Part shown: in pieces, positions 7,641 through 15,148 of the stretch
How positions within the stretch are numbered: position 1 is the first letter of the stretch
Layout of the letters: each line of letters opens with the position of its first letter
DNA from: Spirochaetia bacterium UBA5763
Lineage (GTDB): Bacteria > Spirochaetota > UBA4802 > UBA5550
Direction of reading: 5' to 3'
DNA: 64,000 nucleotides
Assembly (NCBI GenBank): GCA_002418835.1
Contig: DIEX01000031.1
Span: 300,058 to 364,057, forward strand
Program-made: the position numbers and the translations under genes
Notes under the pieces: generated by a model
What the model saw: the letters and a program-made list of their open reading frames with translations, nothing else
Database searches by the model: none
Told to the model about the DNA's origin: nothing

Positions 7641-9908
7641 CTAATGATTGAGTGTTGTCCTCACCTGTTTTACAGCTTCAACCATATTAATCAGAGATGG
7701 CTTAACCTCTTCCCACTTTCTCGTTTTAAGTCCGCAGTCCGGGTTGATCCATAACTGCCCGGGAGGGAGTACTTCCACAAGCGCTTTTATCTGTTTCTTA
7801 AGCTCTTCAACAGACGGAACACGGGGTGAATGTATATCATAAACACCGGGCCCGATTTCATTCCTGTAGCCTGTTTCACTGAATGCTTTTAAGAGATCAT
7901 TGCCGCTGCGCGCAGTTTCAATTGTAATAACATCAGCATCCATTGCTTCTATGGTGCCGATGATATCATTGAATTCACTGTAGCACATATGTGTATGGAT
8001 CTGGGTATCCATCTTTGCAGTATGCACTGCAAGCCTGAAATTATCAACAGCCCATTTTTCATATGCAGGTATATTTTTTTTCCTAAGCGGATAGCCCTCT
8101 TTGAAAGCCGCCTCATCAACCTGGATAATTTTTATCCCGGCAGACTGGAGGTCTGCGATTTCGTCACTGAGAGCCACAGCAATCTGCGCAGAAACCTCTG
8201 AGCGGGGAATATCGTCACGCACAAACGACCAGTTAAGTATTGTAACAGGCCCTGTAAGCATACCCTTCATTATCTTTTCAGTCCTGCTCTGAGCATATTT
8301 AATCCAGTGCAGCGTCATAGGTTCAGGCCTTTCAATATCACCGTAAATTACAGGAGGCTTCACACATCTGCTTCCATAGCTCTGAACCCAGCCGTTAGAT
8401 GTGAAGATAAACCCCCGAAGCATCTCGCCGAAATATTCCACCATATCGTTTCTTTCAGGTTCGCCATGTACAAGAATGTCAAGACCAATCTCCTCCTGGA
8501 ATGATACACAATGATCAATATATTTTTTAATCCCGTTTTCGTACTCCTGAAGAGATATCTGCCATGCTTTATACTCCTGCCTGAGTTTGCGCAGTTCAGG
8601 TGTCTGGGGAAAACTCCCGATTGTTGTTGTGGGGAGAGGGGGGAGTTGCAGAATCTCTCTCTGAGTTTTAATTCTCAGTGTGAATTCACCCTCGCGTATT
8701 CTCCCTTTCATCTGATTTACGCGGATCTGAATTTCTTTATCATGAATTATAGTTGAACTCTTTCGTTCGAAGCTGTAGATGTTATTCATGTCTACATCCT
8801 TCTGCTCCACTGTTGAAAGCTGGTCGCCTCTGAAAATCTTTGATATTAAGGCAGCTTCATGGCATTTTTCGCTGGCGAAGCTGAGCCAGTTTTTGATCTG
8901 TGATGCAGGTTCTTTTTTTACTGAGAACGGAACATGAAGCAGTGAGCATGATGTTGATACAATAATATCATCAGCAGGGATATAATTTTTTATCCTGTTA
9001 AGGAGATTCACGCTCTCCCCGAAGTTATTTATCCAGATATTTCTCCCGTCCACAACTCCCGCAATGAGTTTTTTCCCTTTAATTTTATCAAGAGAATTAA
9101 AATTTTCCGGGCCGTGAACAAAATCAAGGCCAAGCCCCCACACCGGAGTATCGGCAAGAACTGCAGTTGCTTCACATGAATGTTCAAAATAAGTTGTTAC
9201 AATGATTTTAACGTTTTTCCGCACGATGGGGAGTGTCCTGTATGCTGATTCAAGGAGCAGAAGGATCTTTTCATCAGGATCTTTTACAAGTACCGGTTCA
9301 TCTATCTGAAGATAAACCTCCCCGTCAAGTATTGATAACTCCATGATAAGGTGCCTGTAAACTGATATTATCTGCTGATAATACTCGAAACTGTCACCGC
9401 CGTCCGGACATTTCGAAAGTCCCATGAATGTCAGTGGACCGATAATGTTTATCTTCGGTGTTATACCGAGGCCGGTTGCGCTTTTATACTCTGAAATAAT
9501 TTTTGAAGCATTCAGGGTGAATTTCATACTTCTGCATAATTCAGGCACAATATAATGGTAGTTTGTGTTGAACCATTTTGTCATCTCCATAGCAGGAGCT
9601 TTATCTGTACCTCTTGCCATGGCAAAATATCTTTCAGTTTCATCCTGTATATTTCTGAATCTTTGAGGTATGGCGTTAAGCATGACAATTGTGTCGAGCA
9701 TGTTGTCATAGAGAGAGAAATCGTTGCAGCTTATGAGATCAATACCAGCTTCTTTCTGAAGCAGCCAGTGTTTTCTTTTGAGTTCTGATGCTGTGATGTT
9801 AAGTTCTGCAGGTGAAATTTTACCGTTCCAGCAGTTTTCAAGAGCTTTTTTCAGCTCACGGTTCTCCCCGATCCTGGGGAAACCTGTAATTAATGTTTTC
9901 GTTTTCAT
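7641..9908 (-). CDS. metE: Cobalamin-independent methionine synthase
   Basis: A 755-residue enzyme of normal MetE length that transfers the methyl group of 5-methyltetrahydrofolate (polyglutamate) to homocysteine. The N-terminal barrel begins TLITGFPRIGENRELKKALE. The catalytic C-terminal barrel has TTIGSFPQTPELR near residue 440, VHGEPERNDMVEYFG, the zinc ligand context IHTHMCYSEF near 640 and the final zinc Cys in NPDCGLKTRKW. The start is one of two adjacent ATGs behind AAAAAGGAGAA; the second has better spacing. It is preceded by a cobalamin riboswitch, which would shut metE off when B12 allows a B12-dependent synthase (not in this window) to work. Confidence 0.97.
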   Translation of the reverse strand: MKTKTLITGFPRIGENRELKKALENCWNGKISPAELNITASELKRKHWLLQKEAGIDLISCNDFSLYDNMLDTIVMLNAIPQRFRNIQDETERYFAMARGTDKAPAMEMTKWFNTNYHYIVPELCRSMKFTLNASKIISEYKSATGLGITPKINIIGPLTFMGLSKCPDGGDSFEYYQQIISVYRHLIMELSILDGEVYLQIDEPVLVKDPDEKILLLLESAYRTLPIVRKNVKIIVTTYFEHSCEATAVLADTPVWGLGLDFVHGPENFNSLDKIKGKKLIAGVVDGRNIWINNFGESVNLLNRIKNYIPADDIIVSTSCSLLHVPFSVKKEPASQIKNWLSFASEKCHEAALISKIFRGDQLSTVEQKDVDMNNIYSFERKSSTIIHDKEIQIRVNQMKGRIREGEFTLRIKTQREILQLPPLPTTTIGSFPQTPELRKLRQEYKAWQISLQEYENGIKKYIDHCVSFQEEIGLDILVHGEPERNDMVEYFGEMLRGFIFTSNGWVQSYGSRCVKPPVIYGDIERPEPMTLHWIKYAQSRTEKIMKGMLTGPVTILNWSFVRDDIPRSEVSAQIAVALSDEIADLQSAGIKIIQVDEAAFKEGYPLRKKNIPAYEKWAVDNFRLAVHTAKMDTQIHTHMCYSEFNDIIGTIEAMDADVITIETARSGNDLLKAFSETGYRNEIGPGVYDIHSPRVPSVEELKKQIKALVEVLPPGQLWINPDCGLKTRKWEEVKPSLINMVEAVKQVRTTLNH

Positions 9909-9944
9909 CATTTCTCCTTTTTGTTTACGCGACAAAAATTTATT

Positions 9945-10085
9945 ATAACTGTCATGGTATTCGGACTTAGAGCGTGCCGTTAAAGGCTTCTCAATACCGT
10001 AGCGCGACTGTGCCCGATTCTCACGGGACTTCCCCACATGCGACAGTTAAGGTGAATATTAAAAACTGTTTCCTGTTGTTATACC
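9945..10085 (-). promoter_or_regulatory. Cobalamin riboswitch in the metE leader
   Basis: Read on the minus strand, the leader contains the conserved cobalamin aptamer core: GGGGAAGTCCCGTGAGAATC, then GGGCACAGTCGCGCTACGGT, and a B12-box-like AAGTCCGAATACC close to the gene. The order and spacing match the AdoCbl/aquocobalamin riboswitch class. The metE ribosome site lies about 35 bases beyond the aptamer. Control of metE by this element is well known in other bacteria. Boundaries are approximate. Confidence 0.87.
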
Positions 10086-10233
10086 TCCTTTATTGTGATG
10101 TCATGTCATTTAAAAATTATTAAGCTGCTTTGCAATAAAAAAAACAGCGCATGAGAGTCCGGGCTGTGGTTTTTACAGTGCGGGAGAAATGTTAAATATG
10201 GGCTTTTTATAGTGGTATAAGCAGAAAATAAAT

Positions 10234-10683
10234 CTATCCGGCATCAAATCCGGCAGGGATAGAAGCTGTATATAAGCCGGATAGGAGCATGTACGGAGCT
10301 ATGACGGAGGGATCTGCTATTTGAGTAGAAGCTGAACAGGAGCTGAATGCTCTCTGACACCTTTCTGCCGCTGCTCCGGATTTGTCAATACCTCCGGCCG
10401 CAAGGTGCTTTTTCATATATTCAGAAATAAAGAGATTATGCCCGGTCATCGGGAGTCTGCGGGCCCTTTTATTGTAACGATGCTTCTCCTCAGTAGAAAG
10501 GAGTTTCCATTCAGTCATGGCATCCCTGAAGAGGTTACGGTTGGCTCTCTGCTTTCCGGTATCAGGGTTATGAGGAACTGCATATACCCTTGCATACATT
10601 TTTTTAAATCTTTCATAAAAAACAATATTTCCTATATGGCCGCTGAATGATTCAAATGCCGGATTAAGAGTTACTTTTGCCAT
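10234..10683 (-). CDS. HMG-box-like small DNA-binding-type protein
   Basis: A 149-residue protein starting MAKVTLNPAFESFSG, with AGGAAGAG seven bases before the ATG at 10683. Residues 50-95 (RANRNLFRDAMTEWKLLS, then EEKHRYNKRA and NLFISEYMKKH) resemble an HMG-box: tryptophan in the first helix, LSTEEK turn, then a basic helix. The N-terminal region has a FSGHIGNIVFYERF segment seen in similar unannotated bacterial proteins. The C-terminal 45 residues are low in charge and rich in Ser and Ala. The function is unknown; DNA binding is an inference from composition and the box-like pattern. Confidence 0.6.
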   Translation of the reverse strand: MAKVTLNPAFESFSGHIGNIVFYERFKKMYARVYAVPHNPDTGKQRANRNLFRDAMTEWKLLSTEEKHRYNKRARRLPMTGHNLFISEYMKKHLAAGGIDKSGAAAERCQRAFSSCSASTQIADPSVIAPYMLLSGLYTASIPAGFDAG

Positions 10684-10810
10684 AATAATACTCTTCCTGT
10701 TCATAAATATTAGTTTTACAGAAAATTTGTTATTATATATACGTTTTGATTATTGTTCTTTTAATAAAATTTTATATGAATTCCTGAATAGTTATTTCAT
10801 AGACTTAACA

Positions 10811-10842
10811 TTTCCCCCGGGACTTTTAATTATCCGGGGAAA
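10811..10842 (-). terminator. Hairpin after the exported hydrogenase genes
   Basis: The arms TTTCCCCCGG (10811-10820) and CCGGGGAAA (10834-10842) lie 17 bases beyond the stop of the small-subunit gene on the minus strand. The stem is strong, with an A/T-rich base; a likely end of the two-gene hydrogenase transcript. Confidence 0.6.
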
Positions 10843-10858
10843 ATGCTAACATATTAAA

Positions 10859-11173
10859 TTATATCCTGATACCTGACTGTCTCAGCCTGTTCACGCCGGC
10901 AGATCTGTTTATGTATTCTGTGTGAAGCAGTTCATGCGCTTTATGTGAATTAGGGTGTTCCAGAAAGTCTTTGTAAATCTGTTTTATCATTGGATTATCC
11001 TGTGATTTCCGCAAAGCCATTTTTCTGTCCTGCTCGTAAACGCCATCGGTTCTTGATTTTGTTTTTGTCAGACCCGCGAAAAGTTGTTTTACAGGATTCG
11101 AAACAAATGAAATTGCAGCAATTCCCAGAGTTAAAGTCCGTATAAATTTTTTACGTGTTAATAGTGATTTCAT
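10859..11173 (-). CDS. Iron hydrogenase small subunit, exported
   Basis: A 104-residue protein. The N-terminus, with RKKFIRTLTLG followed by a hydrophobic stretch, looks like a Tat-type signal with a lysine in the second arginine position. The mature part (DRKMALRKSQDNPMIKQIYK, then FLEHPNSHKAHELLHTEY) is the Fe_hyd_SSU domain that wraps the catalytic subunit of Desulfovibrio-type periplasmic hydrogenase. The same domain is fused to the C-terminus of the second hydrogenase at 15149-16930. CGGAGA precedes the start, 29 bases after the large-subunit stop. Confidence 0.88.
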   Translation of the reverse strand: MKSLLTRKKFIRTLTLGIAAISFVSNPVKQLFAGLTKTKSRTDGVYEQDRKMALRKSQDNPMIKQIYKDFLEHPNSHKAHELLHTEYINRSAGVNRLRQSGIRI

Positions 11174-11202
11174 TATATTCTCCGTTTTATTTATTCATTA
11201 AA

Positions 11203-12486
11203 CTATATGATAAATACATCTTCCGGGTCTAATGGCTGGCCTCCTCCGTTTACACATCCCCCGGGGCAGGTCATCACTTCTATAAAATGATATGGGGATT
11301 TACCTTTTTTAATATCCCGTATAATGGGTTCGGCATTTTTAAGCCCCGAAACAATGCATACCTTAACTTCAGGTCCTCCAGGTATTTTTACCGAAGCTTC
11401 ACGAACTCCACCCATACCGCGTACTGCTGCAAAGTCAACAGAATCAAGTTTCCGGCCTGAAACAGCCTCATAAGCGAAACGGAGTGCAGCTTCCATTACT
11501 CCGCCTGTAACTCCGAATATTGTTGCAGCTCCTGTTGACTGACCAAGAAGCGGATCAGCGGTTTCATCCTTCAACGCGTAAAAATTTATGTTTTTCTTTT
11601 TAATCATGTACGCCAGTTCCCTGGTATTGATTGTAGCATCCAGATCCCTGAATCCGCTGTCATTCATTTCCGGCCGCATACCTTCATATTTCTTGGCAAT
11701 ACATGGCATTATGGAGACAGTATATATCTTCTTCGGGTCGATTTTTTTATTCTGTGCTCCATAAGTTTTTGAAAGTGCACCCATCATTGCTACAGGTGAT
11801 TTGCACGATGATAAATTAGGGATTATTTCCGGATGGAAAGATTCAACATATTTAATCCAGCCGGGACAGCAGGATGTAAATTGTGGAAGGGGCCTTTCCA
11901 TTTTTCCTGTGAGCCTTGCAATCAGTTCAGATCCTTCCTCCATAATTGTGAGATCTGCGGCAAATTCAACATCCCAGACAATATCAAAGCCAAGGGCTTT
12001 TAGCGCGGCATTCATTTTGCCCCCCGCGAATTCTCCGGGTTTCATTCCGAAAGGTTCACCTATTGCATAGCGAACTGCCGGTGCAGGTAATGCGACAACA
12101 ATTGTATCAGGGTCCTTTATTGCATCAAAAACATCATTGATGAAAGAGACCTTTTCTTCAATTGCTCCATAAGGGCAATTTACAAGGCACTGCCCGCAAT
12201 TAACGCAACCATCCGGGCTGTAAACCCTGTGAAGGCCGCCAGGTTCTTTACTGTCAATTATACCTGTGGGACAATTGATTGTGCAGGTATGACATCCTTT
12301 ACACTTATTCTGATCAACCTGGATAAAAAAAGTTTTATCGTACTTTGTTATGTCCGGTGATTCCATTGATGTGTAGATATATTCTACACGATCATCTTTT
12401 TTGCATGATGTTAGTGTCTGTGCTGCTATAATACCGGCTGCAGCACCCCCGGCAATCTGCAAAAATTTTTTTCTGTCGACATCCAT
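11203..12486 (-). CDS. hydA: [FeFe]-hydrogenase large subunit, exported
   Basis: A 427-residue enzyme catalysing reversible H2 oxidation. After a signal (DRKKFLQIAGGAAAG, Tat-like, then LTSC as a lipobox) come two 4Fe-4S motifs, CKGCHTCTINCP and CVNCGQCLVNCP, and a full H-cluster domain: TSCCPGW, MPCIAKKYE and MTCPGGCVNGGG. The signal suggests periplasmic location, possibly lipid-anchored. AGGAGGAG precedes the ATG. It is transcribed with the small subunit and diverges from the NAD-linked hydrogenase operon. No cytochrome partner is next to it. H-cluster assembly factors HydE, HydF and HydG are not in the window. Confidence 0.95.
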   Translation of the reverse strand: MDVDRKKFLQIAGGAAAGIIAAQTLTSCKKDDRVEYIYTSMESPDITKYDKTFFIQVDQNKCKGCHTCTINCPTGIIDSKEPGGLHRVYSPDGCVNCGQCLVNCPYGAIEEKVSFINDVFDAIKDPDTIVVALPAPAVRYAIGEPFGMKPGEFAGGKMNAALKALGFDIVWDVEFAADLTIMEEGSELIARLTGKMERPLPQFTSCCPGWIKYVESFHPEIIPNLSSCKSPVAMMGALSKTYGAQNKKIDPKKIYTVSIMPCIAKKYEGMRPEMNDSGFRDLDATINTRELAYMIKKKNINFYALKDETADPLLGQSTGAATIFGVTGGVMEAALRFAYEAVSGRKLDSVDFAAVRGMGGVREASVKIPGGPEVKVCIVSGLKNAEPIIRDIKKGKSPYHFIEVMTCPGGCVNGGGQPLDPEDVFII

Positions 12487-12624
12487 TTTCTCCTCCTGAA
12501 AAAAAACCGTTATGCTAAAATAGGCATAATATTAGTTTTTGTAATAAATAAGTCAATCAAATATATGTTATTGAATATTTTTTATGGATTCGTGTTATTT
12601 TAGTTGACTAAATATTTTATCGGT

Positions 12625-12650
12625 AATATTCAGATATTTAACTGAATATT
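12625..12650. promoter_or_regulatory. Perfect 9-bp inverted repeat, candidate operator
   Basis: AATATTCAG and CTGAATATT are separated by 8 bases in the middle of the divergent region between hydrogenase operons. Symmetry and position suggest a dimeric regulator; the regulator is not identified. Confidence 0.4.
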
Positions 12651-12736
12651 GTTCAATTATTTTTTTACAATGTATTAAAAAAATTGATTGTTTGGTTTTG
12701 TAGCGCACGTTTGTTTAACAACGACATATAATCCAT

Positions 12737-12777
12737 GGGTACAGGTATTTCACACAATGCCTGTGCCCTTTTTTTTT
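12737..12777 (+). terminator. Orphan rho-independent terminator
   Basis: GGGTACAGGTATT (12737-12749) pairs along its whole length with AATGCCTGTGCCC (12756-12768, including G-U pairs) and is followed by nine T residues. No plus-strand gene ends upstream of it. It closely resembles the terminator at 16966-17010 that ends the downstream hydrogenase operon. It could end a short leader RNA or be an attenuator. Confidence 0.8.
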
Positions 12778-12862
12778 ATCATGACTGTAAAACAAAAAAG
12801 TTACCTTGTGCAGCAGACTGTGCAGGCTCTTCGTATTAACAATCTTATTATTTAATTATAAC

Positions 12863-12889
12863 GGATTTGTTATTTGAATATAACAATCC
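12863..12889. promoter_or_regulatory. Rex-like imperfect palindrome, candidate operator
   Basis: GGATTTGTTAT and ATAACAATCC form an almost complete inverted repeat around TTGAAT. The TTGTTA...TAACAA halves recall Rex (NADH-sensing) operators, but the spacing is two bases longer than the Rex consensus. It lies 156 bases before the NuoE-like start. Confidence 0.35.
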
Positions 12890-13044
12890 TGCGTAGCGGA
12901 AATAATTAAAGATGTTGATTTGATAATCGCTTATAACTACACCGGTATTACAAAAAAAAAATTAGTATTATTAACGGTTCGCTTTTTTATTAAAAATATT
13001 CAAAAATTCTAAAAATTTCTATTTCAATAATATTGGAGGATTTT

Positions 13045-13515
13045 ATGACCCCTAATAAGGCGTTTTCTGAGGCCATTAACAAACATGGCGTCAGCCGGGA
13101 TAGTCTGCTTCCTGTTTTACAGTATGTTATTTCCAAAGAACAGTGGCTGAAAGAAGAGACTATGGAAGAGGTAGCTAAAGCATTCGGTATGTCTGCTGCA
13201 GAAGTTTATGGAGTTGCAACTTTCTATTCATTCCTTGATACAGAGCCCCGGGGCAGGTATGTTATCAGGGTCTGCAGAACAATTTCCTGCGACATGGCTG
13301 GTAAAAAAGAGATAATTGAATCTCTTAAGAACGAACTGCGCGTTAAAACAGGTGAAACAACACCGGACGGAATGTTCACACTTCTTGAAACAAACTGCAT
13401 GGGATGGTGCCATAAGGGCCCTGCAATGCTTGTTAATGATGATGTTTTTACAGAGCTTACTCCGGATAAAGCTGTTGCTGTTATTCAGGAGTATAGAGAA
13501 AAATCAAAACAGTAA
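13045..13515 (+). CDS. hydC: NuoE-like 2Fe-2S subunit of NAD-linked [FeFe]-hydrogenase
   Basis: A 156-residue thioredoxin-fold ferredoxin subunit homologous to NuoE and HydC/HndA. Its 2Fe-2S ligands are C77, C82, C118 and C122 (VCRTISCDMAG and TNCMGWCHKG), and VYGVATFYSF is the usual family segment. The ATG at 13045 follows TTGGAGGATTTT with ideal spacing. It is the first gene of a four-gene operon with a receiver protein, a NuoF-like subunit and the catalytic HydA. It would pass electrons within a cytoplasmic, probably electron-bifurcating, hydrogenase complex. Confidence 0.92.
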   Translation: MTPNKAFSEAINKHGVSRDSLLPVLQYVISKEQWLKEETMEEVAKAFGMSAAEVYGVATFYSFLDTEPRGRYVIRVCRTISCDMAGKKEIIESLKNELRVKTGETTPDGMFTLLETNCMGWCHKGPAMLVNDDVFTELTPDKAVAVIQEYREKSKQ

Positions 13516-13535
13516 ATTACAGGAGATATCTGAAT

Positions 13536-13892
13536 ATGGCGGGTAAAAGAATACTTGTGGTGGATGATGATCAGGATATCACAATATCCATGAAGGCAAT
13601 TCTTGAGAGCAAAGGACATACTGTCATTGTTGCCGGGAATGAAAAAGAATGCATGGATAAATTTAACAGCGAAGAACCTGAGATAGTTTTTCTTGATCTT
13701 ATGATGGAAAGCATGGAGTCAGGGATCACTCTTTGCAGGAAAATCCGTGAAAAAAGCAGAAGCGTAAAGATATATCTCCTTAGTGCTGTGGGTGATGAGG
13801 CAGCTGGGACTATAGATATACATGAGACAGGTTTTAACGGGGCAATGTCAAAACCGGTAAGTCCGGATGAACTGCTCGATATGGTTCAATGA
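13536..13892 (+). CDS. Stand-alone response regulator receiver domain
   Basis: A 118-residue CheY-like protein with no output domain. The acidic cluster is D10-D12, the phosphoacceptor is D54 (FLDLMM), the switch serine is in LLSAVG and the conserved lysine is K106 (MSKPV), so phosphorylation chemistry is intact. It sits between the NuoE-like and NuoF-like subunit genes, 20 bases after the first and 54 before the second, with AGGAGATATCTGAAT as ribosome site. Its place in the operon suggests that it regulates or binds the hydrogenase. The partner kinase is unknown. Confidence 0.92.
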   Translation: MAGKRILVVDDDQDITISMKAILESKGHTVIVAGNEKECMDKFNSEEPEIVFLDLMMESMESGITLCRKIREKSRSVKIYLLSAVGDEAAGTIDIHETGFNGAMSKPVSPDELLDMVQ

Positions 13893-13946
13893 AAAATCAG
13901 GGATATCAGAAATTGCCGGGATATTCCGTAGTAAGGAGAGATCTAA

Positions 13947-15131
13947 ATGTCAAATACAGATAAAAATGAAATCCTGAATAAAATGCAGGAAAGGGTTAAT
14001 TTAATTTTTAAAAACTCAGACTGTTCAGCTATACTGGATAAAGCCCTCACGATGAAGCAGGACGATATAATAAAAAGTGTTACCGATTCCGGATTAAGAG
14101 GGAGAGGCGGTGCAGGTTTCCCCACAGGTTTAAAGTGGAAAGGGGCCGCGGCTGCATCAGGAAATATAAAGTATATAATCTGCAATGCGGATGAAGGTGA
14201 GCCCGGTACTTTCAAGGACAGAAGGATCCTTGAAGAGGAAGCTGACAAGGTAATTACAGGTATGGCAATCTGCGCTTATGCGGTTGGAGTATCTGAAGGA
14301 TACATTTACCTCAGGGGGGAGTATAATTTTATGAAGGATAAACTCCAGGGTGAATGTGATAAATGGAATGATAAATTTAAATCAAAAAAACTGAATTTTA
14401 CTGTTAACGTAAGATCAGGAGCAGGTGCTTATGTTTGCGGTGAAGAGACTGCTCTCATTGAATCAATGGAAGGAAGGAGGGGTGAGCCCCGCAATAAACC
14501 GCCATTTCCGGTTGGCGCCGGTTATATGAATGAACCGACAGTTGTTAATAATGTTGAGACACTTGCATATGTTGCAACAATTATTGATAAAGGCGCTGAC
14601 TACTTTAAGTCTATCGGGACAAAGGACTCCATGGGGGGGAAGGTGTTTTCAGTTTCCGGTGATTGCGCTGTCAAGGGGATATATGAGCTCCCTCTTGGAA
14701 TGACTATGCAGGAGTTCGTTGATCTTTTCGGTGACGGCGACACAAAAGCTGTACAGGTCGGCGGCGCTTCAGGGACATGTGTTCCGAGGAAAAATTTTGC
14801 TACCACAGTTATCGGTTTTGAAGGAGTGCCCACCGGCGGTTCTATGATGCTTTTTAACAGCAAAAGATCAATGTTTAATGCTCTCAGGAATTATCTCGAG
14901 TTCTTTGAAGAGGAGTCCTGCGGGCAGTGTACTCCATGCCGGGTAGGGTGTCAGCAGCTATTGAAAGGGATAGAAGCGATCAGGAGCGGTGAGAGACCGG
15001 TTTCATACATAGAGGAGCTCCGCAAACTGGCAGTGACGATGTCAGTGGCATCAAAGTGCGGACTGGGACAGTCTGTGGCGAGCCCGTTTAATTCAATCAC
15101 GGAACATTTCCGTGAAGAGATATGCTACTGA
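13947..15131 (+). CDS. hydB: NuoF-like FMN/NAD-binding subunit of [FeFe]-hydrogenase
   Basis: A 394-residue flavoprotein subunit that oxidises or reduces NAD(P)(H). It has the NADH loop GLRGRGGAGFPTGLKW near residue 48, the FMN site CNADEGEPGTFKDR near 73, GAYVCGEETALIESMEG near 155, and a 4Fe-4S motif ESCGQCTPCRVGCQQ near 325. It lacks the N-terminal thioredoxin-like 2Fe-2S domain and the C-terminal two-cluster ferredoxin domain that bring many HydB/HndC proteins to about 600 residues. AAGGAGAGATCTAA precedes the start. It is followed by hydA with 17 bases between stop and start. Confidence 0.93.
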   Translation: MSNTDKNEILNKMQERVNLIFKNSDCSAILDKALTMKQDDIIKSVTDSGLRGRGGAGFPTGLKWKGAAAASGNIKYIICNADEGEPGTFKDRRILEEEADKVITGMAICAYAVGVSEGYIYLRGEYNFMKDKLQGECDKWNDKFKSKKLNFTVNVRSGAGAYVCGEETALIESMEGRRGEPRNKPPFPVGAGYMNEPTVVNNVETLAYVATIIDKGADYFKSIGTKDSMGGKVFSVSGDCAVKGIYELPLGMTMQEFVDLFGDGDTKAVQVGGASGTCVPRKNFATTVIGFEGVPTGGSMMLFNSKRSMFNALRNYLEFFEEESCGQCTPCRVGCQQLLKGIEAIRSGERPVSYIEELRKLAVTMSVASKCGLGQSVASPFNSITEHFREEICY

Positions 15132-15148
15132 GACAGGGAGAAATAATT

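Larger units (their letters stand above)
12487..13044. other. 558-bp divergent control region between the two hydrogenase loci
   Basis: An A/T-rich stretch without a convincing gene. It holds a TTATGC-N8-GCATAA palindrome at 12510-12529 close to the exported hydrogenase start, an AATATTCAG-N8-CTGAATATT palindrome at 12625-12650, a plus-strand terminator hairpin at 12737-12777, and an imperfect TTGTTAT-N6-ATAACAA palindrome at 12867-12886. A TTGACT at 12604 could be a -35 box. These are candidate operators for coordinated control of the two hydrogenases. Confidence 0.6.

Noticed and set aside
12727..12732. TATAAT box as promoter of the NAD-linked hydrogenase operon
   Set aside because: No acceptable -35 box at 16-18 bases, and a start there would fall inside the terminator hairpin at 12737.
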